Assembly: GCF_008271295.1 (NCBI RefSeq)
Contig: NZ_VTOY01000017.1
Location: forward strand, 1 to 42,126
Length of the DNA: 42,126 nt
Reading direction: 5' to 3'
Source of the DNA: Pseudoselenomonas ruminis
Lineage (GTDB): Bacteria; Bacillota; Negativicutes; Selenomonadales; Selenomonadaceae
How positions within the stretch are numbered: position 1 is the stretch's first letter; each line of letters opens with the position of its first letter. A model generated the notes under the pieces. The model did not search any database and was not told where the DNA came from. It was given only the letters and a program-made list of their open reading frames with translations. The position numbers were made by a program, and so were the translations under genes. Below, piece by piece: positions 13,563 through 22,939 of this stretch.

Positions 13563-14380
13563 TGATGAATAAGAATAAATACTTGGCTGTGGCTGCCTTG
13601 GTGGCAGGTTCGATGTTCTTAGCAGGAGGCGCACCAGCACAGGCAGCCTCCTTGGAATCACTGGGAACTCCTGTGGCTGGGGAGGATGGAACCTCTGATT
13701 ATATCCAAAATCCTTATGATGCCGCTTCTTTTGGGCTGGAGGTTGAATTTAAGTATGAGCCACATGAAACCTATCAGGTCTATTGTCAGGATGGCTTTAT
13801 CACAGACATAAAATTTCAGCCGGGAGAGAAAGTGACCTATGTCGGGGCTGGTGATACAACACGCTGGGTGATTGATAGAAGTTCGGCAGGTTCAGGAGCA
13901 CTCAAAACGGAGCACGTTTATGTAAAGCCCGTAAAGCGTGGCCTTTCCACCAATATCATCATAAACACCAACATGAGAACATATCAGATTCATGCTATAT
14001 CCGGGCAGAGGTACAATCCAATGGTTTCATGGGTGGTAGAGACAAGTAGGGAACAGCTGAACCGGCAGATTAGGGAGAGGGATATTGAAAATATGATGAC
14101 GGTGAATGCTATGAACCTGCATTTTGGATATAGAATTTCGGAAAAATCACACTCTTGGTCGCCGGAAATGGCCTTTGATGATGGGCAGAAGACCTATCTG
14201 AAGATGAAGCCGGAGATTAAGAGTAGCGTTGCGCCTGTTTTTATGATTGAGGAGCATGGTAAGACCATCTTGGTTAATTATCGTGTAGTTGGTGGCTATT
14301 ATGTGATTGACCGCATTTTCAAGACGGGCAAGCTCTTGGTAGGCACCAATAAGGTGATGATTAAGCGGGGGAGCGTGTAA
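13562..14380 (+). CDS. trbG: VirB9/TrbG-type outer-membrane complex protein
   Basis: The 272-residue secreted protein has a signal peptide (MNKNKYLAVAALVAGSMFLA, cut near AQAASLE). Its N-terminal beta domain contains YEPHETYQVYCQDGFITDI, LQPGE-like FQPGEKVTYVGAGDTTRW and the TNIIINTNMRTYQIHA segment. The C-terminal beta sandwich has NYRVVGGYYVIDRIF. VirB9/TrbG pairs with VirB10 in the outer-membrane core. AAGGAG lies 5 nt before ATG 13562 and 8 nt before ATG 13565; either may be the start. An outer-membrane component of this kind supports a diderm host. Confidence 0.92.
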   Translation: MMNKNKYLAVAALVAGSMFLAGGAPAQAASLESLGTPVAGEDGTSDYIQNPYDAASFGLEVEFKYEPHETYQVYCQDGFITDIKFQPGEKVTYVGAGDTTRWVIDRSSAGSGALKTEHVYVKPVKRGLSTNIIINTNMRTYQIHAISGQRYNPMVSWVVETSREQLNRQIRERDIENMMTVNAMNLHFGYRISEKSHSWSPEMAFDDGQKTYLKMKPEIKSSVAPVFMIEEHGKTILVNYRVVGGYYVIDRIFKTGKLLVGTNKVMIKRGSV

Positions 14381-14384
14381 GAGA

Positions 14385-15017
14385 ATGTCAATTCTTGATA
14401 AATGGAAAGACTACATTCCAGCATCCAGCAAAGGGAAAGAGGAAAAAGAGGAAATCCCGCAGGAGGAACTGCGGGAGAATTTGGAACTGACGGCCAAGCC
14501 TGAGGGGACTACCTCTTTCAACCGTAAAAATGTGATGATTGGCTTGGGCGTTGTGGCTCTGATTTTCACAGTGGCCTTTGTTTATGGCATATCTACGGCA
14601 TCTACGGCGCAAAAGAACAAGCAGCAGGAGAAGTCACAGGTGGAAACCGTAGATACAAGCCCGGAGCATTTGAAAAATGCGCCGGACAGCTACGGGGACA
14701 GCAAAACCAAGAAGTATGATCAAAAGCCGGACGGCGAAAAAAAATCCAAGCAAAAGAAACTGAAAAAGCCGGAGGATGATGTGGAATACATTGAGCCGGA
14801 ACGGCGGCCAGCTCCAGCCTATACGAGGATTCCTGCCAGCAACTATACACCGCGCACAACACCTATGCCAAGAGTAGCTGCACCGAATGCAGGAACAGGG
14901 ACACAAAGAGGTGGGCTAACGCCGGAACAGAAGATTGCAGCCGAGAAGCAGAAGGAGAAGATGGCAGCTAATCAAAGCCCCATTGGATTCAAACTCAACG
15001 AGGAGGATAAGAAATGA
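14385..15017 (+). CDS. trbI: VirB10/TrbI N-terminal half (inner-membrane part)
   Basis: The 210-residue protein has a short cytoplasmic N-terminus, one membrane helix (VMIGLGVVALIFTVAFVYGI, about residues 50-69) and a long charged, Pro-rich periplasmic region (PERRPAPAYTRIPASN, RTTPMPRV). It ends before any VirB10 C-terminal beta-barrel domain. It looks like the front half of TrbI. The back half is encoded by the next gene, which overlaps it by ATGA and carries its own signal peptide. A whole TrbI is usually 350-470 residues; the two halves together make 478. The split does not look like a sequencing error, because a hydrophobic export signal opens the second half. Confidence 0.8.
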   Translation: MSILDKWKDYIPASSKGKEEKEEIPQEELRENLELTAKPEGTTSFNRKNVMIGLGVVALIFTVAFVYGISTASTAQKNKQQEKSQVETVDTSPEHLKNAPDSYGDSKTKKYDQKPDGEKKSKQKKLKKPEDDVEYIEPERRPAPAYTRIPASNYTPRTTPMPRVAAPNAGTGTQRGGLTPEQKIAAEKQKEKMAANQSPIGFKLNEEDKK

Positions 15018-15820
15018 CAGGTTTTTCCAGTAGGAAGCTGAAATGTGCCGTGATTGCTGGCATGGCTTCTATGGTGCTGATGGGGGGGACAGTATCGGCT
15101 AATGAGGCTTACGATGCCAAGATACTGGCTGACCAGCAGAATGTAGCGCAAATGGACACAGATCAAAATAAGCAGCTTTCCAAACAGGCCTTTGCAAGGC
15201 AGAAGGTGGACACGGAGACTTTTTCCGGGTACTTCATGCAGGATAAGTTGTCTGATTATCAGGTGTTTGCCGGGACAATCATTCCGGGCATCATGATAAC
15301 AGGGCTTAACTCTGACCTGCCGGGAAACATCATCGGGCAGGTATCGGAAAATGTCTATGATACCACCACGGGGCAATATCTGCTTATTCCGCAAGGGACG
15401 AAAATCATTGGTAAATATGATTCACAGACCACTTTTGGACAGAACAGGGCGCTGGTGGTGTGGAATCGTCTGATTTTCCCTAATGGCAAGTCCATCCTCT
15501 TGGGAAACATGGTAGGCGGTGACAGGGAAGGTTATTCAGGCTTCAAGGATAAAGTACAGTCCCATTATGGCCGTGCTTTGTGGTCGGCTGTGATTGGCGG
15601 TATAGCTACTGGGGGCGTGGCTGCAGCTACTTCATCAGGGAGCAATGATAACAGCTGGGGAGCCGAAGCGGGGAAAGGTGCTGCCAATAACATTGCTCAG
15701 GCAACAAATTCCATCACCCAAAAGAATCTCAATATCCAGCCCACGATTATTATTCGCCCCGGCTACCAGTTCAATATCATAGTGGACAAGGATTTGGTGC
15801 TGGAGCCTTATGAGGGTTGA
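15014..15820 (+). CDS. trbI: VirB10/TrbI C-terminal domain as a separate exported protein
   Basis: The 268-residue protein starts with a signal peptide (LKCAVIAGMASMVLMGGTVSA). A complete TrbI C-terminal domain follows: VFAGTIIPGIMITGLNSDLPG, QVSENVYDTTTGQYLLIPQG, ALVVWNRLIFPNGKSILL, the antenna-like ALWSAVIGGIATGGVAAA and the closing RPGYQFNIIVDKDLVL. In VirB10 the antenna inserts into the outer membrane. Here this part is not covalently tied to the inner-membrane helix, so energy sensing across both membranes would need an interaction between the two proteins. ATGA overlap with the first half and a 3-nt overlap region with the coupling protein gene show tight coupling. Confidence 0.88.
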   Translation: MTGFSSRKLKCAVIAGMASMVLMGGTVSANEAYDAKILADQQNVAQMDTDQNKQLSKQAFARQKVDTETFSGYFMQDKLSDYQVFAGTIIPGIMITGLNSDLPGNIIGQVSENVYDTTTGQYLLIPQGTKIIGKYDSQTTFGQNRALVVWNRLIFPNGKSILLGNMVGGDREGYSGFKDKVQSHYGRALWSAVIGGIATGGVAAATSSGSNDNSWGAEAGKGAANNIAQATNSITQKNLNIQPTIIIRPGYQFNIIVDKDLVLEPYEG

Positions 15821-15825
15821 CTGTG

Positions 15826-17991
15826 ATGGAGAAAAAAAACATAAAGCGTCTCTTTTTGGCGGTGCTGCTTGGATTCCTGCTTGTCGGGAATTGGGCTGCT
15901 ACTGAATATTTTGCGGCAAAGCTGGGCTACCAACCACTTCTTGGTAGCCCTATTTTTTCGCTGGGAGAAAGGCCGATATACCTTCCGTGGGATTTTTGGG
16001 TGTGGTTCATAAAGTTCTATGAGGATGCGCCTAAGGTCTTTGCTATGGGATTTTCCATCATTGGGATATGCTTCGGTGCTGGCATTGTGATTGTGGCCAT
16101 GCTTAGGCGTGTATTGATAAAAAAGCCGCTTACCAGCTGCGGGACGGCTCATTGGGCAAGTCGGAAAGATATTGAGGAGGCCAAGCTATTAGATGGTAAG
16201 GGCGTTTTCCTTGGGAAAACGGAGGACGGTTATTATTTACGCGACAACGATAATCGTCATGCCTTAGTGGTAGCACCAACGCGAAGCGGTAAGGGCGTTG
16301 GCCTTGTGGTGCCCACAGGCTTGTCATGGACAGAATCCATAGTCTTTATAGACATAAAGGGGGAAATATATAGCATCACTTCCGGCTATCGGAAAAATAC
16401 GCTTCATCAGACGGTTATTAAGTTTGACCCGACAAGTGACGAGGGGAGCGCCGGGTTTAATCCCTTGGATGAAATCCGGCTCTATACCAATGATGAAATC
16501 AAGGACACTATAAATATTGTTCATGCCATAGCTAGGCCGGATGGAAGCGACAAGCCCGATCACTGGCGGGATTTGGCTGCTTCTATGATTGAGGGCGTAG
16601 TTCTGCATCTAAAGTATATCCAAAATGGGGATGCTTCCTTTGGGGATGTGCTGGGATATGTATTTGGTGAGATACCGATTCGCCAGCGGTTGCAGGATAT
16701 GGCCGTAACCGTTCACGGGAAAAATGATGAGCAGAGGAAATTCCTGCAGGAGGCGTATGGTGCTGAGGATGGGGTGCATCCGTTTGTTAAGCAGAAAGCC
16801 TATACCTTCTTACAGAAGGAGGACAAGGAATTTGCTGGCATCATGTCAACGGTGGAAGAACTGCTGAAGGATTTTTCTGATCCGATTCTTGCCAAAAACA
16901 CCAGTTTTTCCTCTTTCCATATTCGCGACCTGATGTATGCTCAGCAGCCAATATCTTTGTATCTCATTGTCCCGCCGTCAGATTTGGAGCGTATGGCCAA
17001 GTTCTTCAGGCTCATAGTTGTGTTGATATACCAACGGCTCACGGAGCATATGGCATTTGAAGATGGCAGACCTGCCCCGGACTACAATCACAAGCTGCTT
17101 CTGCTCTTAGATGAGTTCCCCGCCTTGGGGCGTATTGTGGAATTTGAAAAGTCGCTGGGCTATATTGCAGGTTATGGTCTAAGGGCATTCATCATTATTC
17201 AGGGACTTAACCAGCTCTTTGCCCAGCATATGTATGGCCGTAATACCAGCATTATTGATAACTGTCACATTCGCGTATTCCATACGCCGAATGATGACCA
17301 AACGCCAGAGTATATGTCCAAGATGATGGGCAAGGAGACGATTGAGGTTAGGAATCGCACCTTCCATAATGACCTTCTCCAGTTTTTAGGTGAGAATAGC
17401 TACAATGTGCAGGAGAAGGGCAAGGATTTAATGACGGCAGCTCAGATTTCTGAGCTGGACGGCGAAGCGGAGATTATCTTTGTGGCCGGAAGGGCACCGA
17501 TTAAGTGCCGGAAAATCCGCTACTTTCAAGATAGCAATTTTATGAAACGATTACAGGCAGAGGTTTCCACGGATTCCCTTTATGAGTTGGAGGAGCGCAA
17601 GGCGCGGAAAATGGAAATTTGCGCTGCCTTGGCCGAACTGGATGCGGACAAGACAGAAAAAGCAAGGTATCTGCGGCAGTTAAAGGAAAAGATGGAGGAA
17701 ATTGCTGAAGCTGAATATATTGCCAAGAGTGAGGCAGCCATAGCAAAATTCAAGGACAAACAGCAGGAGGCTATGAATGCAGAAATTGATGCTGCCTTGG
17801 GAATGCAGTTGGCCGGGGATGGTACCAATGAGGAGGTGGCCAAGGATGCCTCTGAAAATGAAGATGATGAGGCAAAGGAGGAGCCAGTAGATGATTCTCC
17901 GTTGGATGAAACGGCGCAGCCGGACGGTTTCATGGATATAACATCAGAAACGTTCATGGAAGGTCAGGATGATTTTGAAGTAGATTTTTGA
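15826..17991 (+). CDS. traG: VirD4/TraG type IV coupling protein
   Basis: The 721-residue ATPase links relaxase-DNA to the channel. Two N-terminal membrane helices (LFLAVLLGFLLVGNW and FAMGFSIIGICFGAGIVIV) precede the motor domain: Walker A APTRSGKGVGL (about residues 150-160), IDIKGEIY, FNPLDEI, Walker B LLLLDEFPALGRI, and FIIIQGLNQLF. The last 160 residues form an acidic coiled-coil extension with Glu/Asp-rich ends, longer than in short VirD4 proteins and probably substrate-binding. ATG 15826 has GAGGG 9 nt upstream; GTG 15823 is the alternative. It is the last gene before the internal promoter at 18044. Confidence 0.94.
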   Translation: MEKKNIKRLFLAVLLGFLLVGNWAATEYFAAKLGYQPLLGSPIFSLGERPIYLPWDFWVWFIKFYEDAPKVFAMGFSIIGICFGAGIVIVAMLRRVLIKKPLTSCGTAHWASRKDIEEAKLLDGKGVFLGKTEDGYYLRDNDNRHALVVAPTRSGKGVGLVVPTGLSWTESIVFIDIKGEIYSITSGYRKNTLHQTVIKFDPTSDEGSAGFNPLDEIRLYTNDEIKDTINIVHAIARPDGSDKPDHWRDLAASMIEGVVLHLKYIQNGDASFGDVLGYVFGEIPIRQRLQDMAVTVHGKNDEQRKFLQEAYGAEDGVHPFVKQKAYTFLQKEDKEFAGIMSTVEELLKDFSDPILAKNTSFSSFHIRDLMYAQQPISLYLIVPPSDLERMAKFFRLIVVLIYQRLTEHMAFEDGRPAPDYNHKLLLLLDEFPALGRIVEFEKSLGYIAGYGLRAFIIIQGLNQLFAQHMYGRNTSIIDNCHIRVFHTPNDDQTPEYMSKMMGKETIEVRNRTFHNDLLQFLGENSYNVQEKGKDLMTAAQISELDGEAEIIFVAGRAPIKCRKIRYFQDSNFMKRLQAEVSTDSLYELEERKARKMEICAALAELDADKTEKARYLRQLKEKMEEIAEAEYIAKSEAAIAKFKDKQQEAMNAEIDAALGMQLAGDGTNEEVAKDASENEDDEAKEEPVDDSPLDETAQPDGFMDITSETFMEGQDDFEVDF

Positions 17992-18022
17992 ATTAGGTTG
18001 ATAATTGTTGTGATAACTATTA

Positions 18023-18035
18023 TAATACTTATAGA
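18023..18035. promoter_or_regulatory. Candidate operator TAATACTTATAGA, site 2
   Basis: Exact copy of 12309-12321, directly upstream of the internal T4SS promoter. Confidence 0.5.
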
Positions 18036-18043
18036 GATTATTT

Positions 18044-18066
18044 TGATTCGACCTAGTGTTATAATA
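18044..18066 (+). promoter_or_regulatory. Internal T4SS promoter and shared operator
   Basis: TGATTCGACCTAGTGTTATAATA matches 12414-12436 at 21 of 23 positions. The TATAAT is at 18060-18065; the -35 equivalent (ATTATT) is poor, so an activator or read-through may matter. Lies 21 nt before the traD-like gene. Confidence 0.7.
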
Positions 18067-18086
18067 ATATTAGAAAGGTGGAAACT

Positions 18087-18506
18087 ATGAGCGATACTGA
18101 CAAGGAACTGAGCCATTTAGAAAAGCTGGAGGCTCGTATGGCCAAGCTGCGAATGCAGATTGCCAAGGAGAAAAAGAAGGAATCGGCCAAGGTTCGCAAA
18201 GAGCGAACCCACCGCCTGATCAAAAAGGGTGGTTTGGTCGAAATGGTTTGGGGCGATTCTGTGGATGCTGGCTTGCTGGTGGGGCTTTTGGATTCACGGA
18301 AGGAGCTTATACAAAATCCCGAAAGTGGACAGGCACGGGAATTAAAAGCCCGTGGCGATAAGTTGATAGCGGAGCGGGAGCGTGGAAAGGAGGCTCACAA
18401 GAAGGATGGAGGCGCAAGAGCAGAATCTGCTGGAAATCCGGCAACAACAAGCACAGCGGGACAAAACGCTGAAAATGCTGCGGACAGCTATGCGAGGATT
18501 CATTGA
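18087..18506 (+). CDS. traD: TraD-like conjugal transfer accessory protein
   Basis: The 139-residue, highly basic and helical cytoplasmic protein has a coiled-coil N-terminus (LEKLEARMAKLRMQIAKEKK) and the signature KERTHRLIKKGGLVEMV, followed by LLVGLLDSR. This matches the small TraD (PF06412-type) accessory proteins that sit with relaxases or TraG; from memory the family helps relaxosome docking. ATG 18087 has AAAGGTGG 5 nt upstream. The C-terminal tail is low complexity (AGNPATTSTAGQNAENAAD) and overlaps the start of trbB by about 100 nt. Confidence 0.75.
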   Translation: MSDTDKELSHLEKLEARMAKLRMQIAKEKKKESAKVRKERTHRLIKKGGLVEMVWGDSVDAGLLVGLLDSRKELIQNPESGQARELKARGDKLIAERERGKEAHKKDGGARAESAGNPATTSTAGQNAENAADSYARIH

Positions 18507-19377
18507 TTATTTCGATGACCCGCGAGTGGTGGAAATCATGCTGAACGGCGATAAGTCTTTGTGGATTGAGCGTGTCGGAGAGGGCATGATTGACACCGGG
18601 CGAAGAATTGAGCCGGTGGATGCTGAACGCTTTATTTCCATAGTCTCCACGGTTACACAGGATAAAATCAACAAGCAAAAGCCGTACTTGTCCGGCGAAC
18701 TTCCAATATGGGGGAGCCGTATTCAGGCGGTTATCCCGCCGGGGTCGGTGAATCCAGTTTTCTCCATTCGCCAAAAGGCGAAGGTCATTTTCCCCTTATC
18801 GGATTATGTGGCCAAGGGTATCATGACCGAGAAACAGCATAATGTCATTTTAGATACGGTTTGGCAGAGGAAAAATATCTTAGTGGTCGGAGGTACGGGC
18901 ACAGGTAAGACTACTCTCACTAATGCGATTTTGCAGGAGATAGCCAAGACAAAATCCCGGCTTCTGATACTGGAAGACACGGCAGAGTTGCAGTGTGATT
19001 ACTCAAATACGATATTCCTGCGCCAGCGTGAAGGGTTCTCCATGCGGCAAATGGTTCGTTCCTGTATGAGACTTCGCCCTGACCGTATCATTGTAGGTGA
19101 GGTTACGGATGGGGCAGCCTTAGATTTGCTGAAAGCGTGGAATACTGGTCATCCCGGCGGTATATCGACAATTCATGCCGATAGTGCGGGGGCTGGCCTT
19201 ATCCGCTTGGAACAGCTTATTCAAGAGGTGCTGCCGAATCCTCCCCGTGCGCTCATCGGTGAGGCGGTGGATGTAATTGTTTATATTGAGAGAACGGCTA
19301 AAAGCCGTGTGATAAGGGATGTCTTGGCAGTGGACGGCTGCCGAGGCGGGGAATATGTGACGAGGAAACTTGCTTAA
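18406..19377 (+). CDS. trbB: VirB11/TrbB secretion ATPase
   Basis: The 323-residue hexameric ATPase sits at the base of the channel. Motifs are Walker A VVGGTGTGKTTL (about residues 164-175), LLILEDTAELQ (Asp box), RLRPDRIIVGEVTDGAALDLLKAWNTGHPGG (VirB11 His/Walker B region) and a STIHADSA box. The start is not settled: ATG 18406 gives the usual family N-terminus with GGAGG about 14 nt upstream, and GTG 18382 is the alternative. Either start lies inside the traD-like gene in another frame, an unusually long overlap for this operon. Confidence 0.92.
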   Translation: MEAQEQNLLEIRQQQAQRDKTLKMLRTAMRGFIDYFDDPRVVEIMLNGDKSLWIERVGEGMIDTGRRIEPVDAERFISIVSTVTQDKINKQKPYLSGELPIWGSRIQAVIPPGSVNPVFSIRQKAKVIFPLSDYVAKGIMTEKQHNVILDTVWQRKNILVVGGTGTGKTTLTNAILQEIAKTKSRLLILEDTAELQCDYSNTIFLRQREGFSMRQMVRSCMRLRPDRIIVGEVTDGAALDLLKAWNTGHPGGISTIHADSAGAGLIRLEQLIQEVLPNPPRALIGEAVDVIVYIERTAKSRVIRDVLAVDGCRGGEYVTRKLA

Positions 19378-19409
19378 TTTGCTTGCTTGCTTTTTTTAGG
19401 AGGTGCAAT

Positions 19410-19670
19410 ATGGCTGAACGCGCCAAGGGCTTTGTTGTCCCTATTCATCAGTCCCTCACGAAGCCAGTTTTGATGTGTGGTATTCCGAGAGACTTATTTT
19501 TGCTTAATGGCACATTTGCAGCATCCTTTGTGATGATGAAGTGCTATCCCTTGATTCTGATAAATGTGTTCCTTCATGTGGTTGCCCTGTCCTTTGCCAA
19601 GAAGGACGAGCAATTCTTCGAGGCGTTGAAGCGACATATCAATGACAGAAAGTATTATGAGGTTCGATAG
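19410..19670 (+). CDS. trbD: VirB3/TrbD inner-membrane protein
   Basis: The 86-residue protein MAERAKGFVVPIHQSLTKP has a hydrophobic stretch of one to two helices (LFLLNGTFAASFVMM, PLILINVFLHVVALSF) and a basic end (ALKRHINDRKYYEVR). The I-H-Q-S-L-x-P and G-I-P-R motifs are typical of VirB3/TrbD. AGGAGG lies 6 nt before ATG 19410; the longer frame to 19383 runs through the GCTT repeat and lacks a site. The stop directly abuts the trbE ATG. Confidence 0.9.
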   Translation: MAERAKGFVVPIHQSLTKPVLMCGIPRDLFLLNGTFAASFVMMKCYPLILINVFLHVVALSFAKKDEQFFEALKRHINDRKYYEVR

Positions 19671-22145
19671 ATGATAAATTTACGAGAGTATAGAAAGGAT
19701 GCCTCCGGCCTAGAAGATTACATTGGCTGGTGTGTCATGATTGAGGATGGTATTATCCTCAATCATGATGGATCACTCCAGCAGTCTTTCCGTTATCGGG
19801 GGGCAGATTTGGATTCCTCTACGGAGGATGAGCTGGTGGTATCGGTAGCCCGCCTGAATAACTGTTTACGGCGTATTGGTGGCAACTGGTGCCTCCAAGT
19901 AGAGGCAAGACGGGAGCAAAGCAAGCAATATGCAGCGCGGCAGTTCCCGGATGTATGCACAGCCTTGATTGATTCGGAGCGTATGGCAGCCTTTGCCGAT
20001 TCCGGCAGGTACTATGAAAGCACCTATTATTTCACGCTGCTCTACTTGCCTCCCAAGGATAAGTATGACAAGTTCAATAAGATTTTTATTGATGAGAAGG
20101 AAGTAACGGATGCCGAGCATGACCGCATTGAAATGAATCTCAAAAACTTCAAGACGGAAGTGCAGCGGGTCTACCAGTTATTCTGTGAGGTCATGCCGGA
20201 GTGCCACGCCTTGGATGCCGAAGAAACCTTGACCTATTTGCATTCCTGCATATCGCCTAAGAAGCACAAGGTCAGAAAATCCAAGATGTTCTGTGAGTAC
20301 CTGAATCAATATCTTACAGACACGCCATTACATGGCGGGCTTCATCCGAAATTGGGAGATTACCATTTAGGCATTGTATCGGTCAAGGGATTCCCGCAGG
20401 AATCCACGCCGGGAATATTAGATGCTTTGAACCGCTTGGATTTTGAATATCGTTGGGTTACACGGTATCTGCCGCTGGATAAGGTGGATGCCCAAAACGA
20501 GATAGAAAATTACAGGCGGCAGTGGTTCGCCAGCCGTAAATCCATTTGGACACAGCTGAAAGAGGCCATTACCAAGAGCGAAAGCGCGATGGTGGACACG
20601 GATGCGCTGGAAAAATATGATGATGCTCAAATGGCCTTGCAGGAGCTGGGCGCAGATGTGGTCAGCTTCGGCAAGTTCACACAGGTCATCATTGTAATGG
20701 ATAAGAGCAAGGAAAAGGTTGATACGCGAGTGCGTATGATTGAAAAGACCATCAACGGCAGAGGTTTCACGACAGTACATGAAACAACGAACGCCGTTAA
20801 TGCGTGGATGAGTTCGGTTCCCTGTATGCCCCGGAACAATATCCGCAAGTATCTTATGAGCAGCCTGAACCTTGCCCATATGTTTCCATTGTCTGCCGTA
20901 TGGGCAGGGGAAGCATGGAACAAGCACCTGAATACACCACCTCTTATGCGGTGTAAGACCTCCGGGAGCACTCCTTTCCGTTTCAATCTTCATGTGAAGG
21001 ATGTTGGCCATACAATGGTGGTCGGCCTGACGGGTGCAGGTAAATCGGTTCTTTTGAACACGATTGAAGCGCAGTTTCGCGGGGTGCCGGATGCCCAGGT
21101 CTATGTCTTTGATAAAGGTGGTTCATCAAGAGCCTTGACGGCTGGCGTAGGAGGCTCCTTCTATGACTTGGCCAATGAGGACGAAGATAGCCTTTCCTTC
21201 CAGCCATTGGCGCACATTGACAGTGAAAATGAGCGAAACTGGGCTATGGAATGGATTTTGCAGATTTTGGCGCAGGAAGGTATGGATAAGATTACCCCTA
21301 CGGACAAGGCTGAGGTTTGGACGGCACTCAACAAGCTGGCCACCGCGCCGGAGGACGAGCGCACCATGACAGGACTCTGTTTGATGCTTCAGGATGAACG
21401 CTTGCGGGATGCCTTAAAGACCTTTACCACGGCTTCGGCATCAAATCCTGAAGGTGGTGCTTATGGCCGGCTGTTCGATAGTGAACATGATTCCCTGACC
21501 TATGGGAATTGGCAGGTCTTTGAAATGGAGGAGCTAATGGAAAAGAAGTCGGCCGTTATGCCGACACTACAATATATTTTCCATCGGCTGGAGCAGAATT
21601 GCACAGGCAAGCCCACCATTTTGGTGCTGGATGAATGTTGGGTGTTCCTAGACAATCCTATGTTTGAGCAGAAAATCAAAGAATGGCTGAAGGTCATGCG
21701 TAAAAATAATGTGTCGGTGGTATTCGCGACACAGAATCTTGAAGATATTGCCCATAGCAAGATTGCCCCGGCCATCATTGAAAGCTGCCGGACAAAGATT
21801 TTCCTGCCGAATCCCAGCGCAACAAATCCCAGTAATGACGAGATTTATAAGATGTTCAGCTTGAATACCAAGGAAAGATGGCTTATTGCTACGGCAACAC
21901 AGCAACGCCAGTATTACTACAAGTCAGACCGCAATAGCCGCCTGTTTGAGCTTGGCTTGGAGCAAATGCCCTTCACACTGTCTTATGTGGCCAGCGCAAG
22001 CAAGGAAGATCAAAAGAAGGTGAAGGAACTTTTGGCCACCTATCCGCAGGATGAGTTCAATGAACACTGGATGGAATACAAGGGGATGCCGGAAGTCATT
22101 GCTTATATTGAGAATTTGAAAAATGTAAAACATGAATCAGCATGA
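19671..22145 (+). CDS. trbE: VirB4/TrbE T4SS ATPase
   Basis: The 824-residue motor protein acts in pilus biogenesis and substrate transfer. The N-terminal VirB4 domain covers residues 1-430 (MINLREYRKDASGLEDYIGW). The C-terminal RecA-like motor has Walker A VVGLTGAGKSVLLN (about residues 447-460), FDKGGSSRALTAGVGG, Walker B ILVLDECWVFLDNP and ATQNLEDIAHS. The length matches TrbE. It starts immediately after the trbD stop and its end overlaps the upstream edge of the trbJ frame. No internal frameshift. Confidence 0.94.
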   Translation: MINLREYRKDASGLEDYIGWCVMIEDGIILNHDGSLQQSFRYRGADLDSSTEDELVVSVARLNNCLRRIGGNWCLQVEARREQSKQYAARQFPDVCTALIDSERMAAFADSGRYYESTYYFTLLYLPPKDKYDKFNKIFIDEKEVTDAEHDRIEMNLKNFKTEVQRVYQLFCEVMPECHALDAEETLTYLHSCISPKKHKVRKSKMFCEYLNQYLTDTPLHGGLHPKLGDYHLGIVSVKGFPQESTPGILDALNRLDFEYRWVTRYLPLDKVDAQNEIENYRRQWFASRKSIWTQLKEAITKSESAMVDTDALEKYDDAQMALQELGADVVSFGKFTQVIIVMDKSKEKVDTRVRMIEKTINGRGFTTVHETTNAVNAWMSSVPCMPRNNIRKYLMSSLNLAHMFPLSAVWAGEAWNKHLNTPPLMRCKTSGSTPFRFNLHVKDVGHTMVVGLTGAGKSVLLNTIEAQFRGVPDAQVYVFDKGGSSRALTAGVGGSFYDLANEDEDSLSFQPLAHIDSENERNWAMEWILQILAQEGMDKITPTDKAEVWTALNKLATAPEDERTMTGLCLMLQDERLRDALKTFTTASASNPEGGAYGRLFDSEHDSLTYGNWQVFEMEELMEKKSAVMPTLQYIFHRLEQNCTGKPTILVLDECWVFLDNPMFEQKIKEWLKVMRKNNVSVVFATQNLEDIAHSKIAPAIIESCRTKIFLPNPSATNPSNDEIYKMFSLNTKERWLIATATQQRQYYYKSDRNSRLFELGLEQMPFTLSYVASASKEDQKKVKELLATYPQDEFNEHWMEYKGMPEVIAYIENLKNVKHESA

Positions 22146-22159
22146 GGAGGATGATTTTC

Positions 22160-22927
22160 ATGAGTAAGTGGAAAAAAAGTGCAGGGGCAGTTGCCGCAGC
22201 TACGGCGTTCTTTTGGGGAAGTGCGGCCTATGTGCCAGCACCAGCTTCAGCAATGGTAGTCTATGACCCAACGAACCATTCAGAGAACTTGGCAAATAAG
22301 CTGCAACTCATAAAATCTTATGAAAAGCAGCTGCAGCAGTTCGATGCCCAGCTGAAGCAGCTGGCAAAACTTGATCCATCACAGCTTTCCTCCAGTGTTC
22401 GGCAGGTGCAGGAGATGGTTACGGAAATGAACAAGATTCGTACCAGCGTAAACGCTATTGGCACGGATTTCCGCACGGCTATGACGGAGTTTGATAATAA
22501 CTTTACGGATTATACCAAGTGGAACGGGGCTTCTGCTCAGGCCTATGCTGACCAAGCAGACCGGGTAAATAAAACCGTAGAGAAGGGGATTAAGCAGAGT
22601 ATTTTGAGCCAAGGACTGGCCTCCCCGGAAGAAATGCAGAAAACCACGGATTCCCTCAGTACCCTCTTGGAGGCTTCACAGAATGCGGAAGGTATTGTAG
22701 GCGTGACACAGGCAGCCTCACAGATTGCGGGGCTTCAGGTCAAGGAAATGCAACGGCTGGAGGCTATTGTGGCCGATTCCATGAAAGGGCAGAATCTGTA
22801 CTTGGAAAAAATGATACAGTCGGATGAGGCCAGCGCACGGGTGGCAGAGGAGTTCTATCAGACGGACGATTTCCATCAGACGGCAAATGCCAGTGTTGAA
22901 AGCCATACGGCAGATTTTCAGGATTAA
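22160..22927 (+). CDS. trbJ: VirB5/TrbJ-type protein
   Basis: The 255-residue exported protein has a signal peptide (KKSAGAVAAATAFFWGSAAYVPAPASA), then VVYDPTNHSENLANKLQLIKSY, the classical TrbJ opening. Long helices follow (KQLQQFDAQLKQLAKLDP, AASQIAGLQVKEMQRLEA). TrbJ is the pilus-tip or minor-pilin protein of P-type systems. ATG 22160 is chosen because GGAGG lies 9 nt upstream; upstream ATGs are too close to or overlap that site. The C-terminus ends HTADFQD, matching the end of the next protein (RQADFKD). Confidence 0.9.
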   Translation: MSKWKKSAGAVAAATAFFWGSAAYVPAPASAMVVYDPTNHSENLANKLQLIKSYEKQLQQFDAQLKQLAKLDPSQLSSSVRQVQEMVTEMNKIRTSVNAIGTDFRTAMTEFDNNFTDYTKWNGASAQAYADQADRVNKTVEKGIKQSILSQGLASPEEMQKTTDSLSTLLEASQNAEGIVGVTQAASQIAGLQVKEMQRLEAIVADSMKGQNLYLEKMIQSDEASARVAEEFYQTDDFHQTANASVESHTADFQD

Positions 22928-22939
22928 GGGGGAACTACA

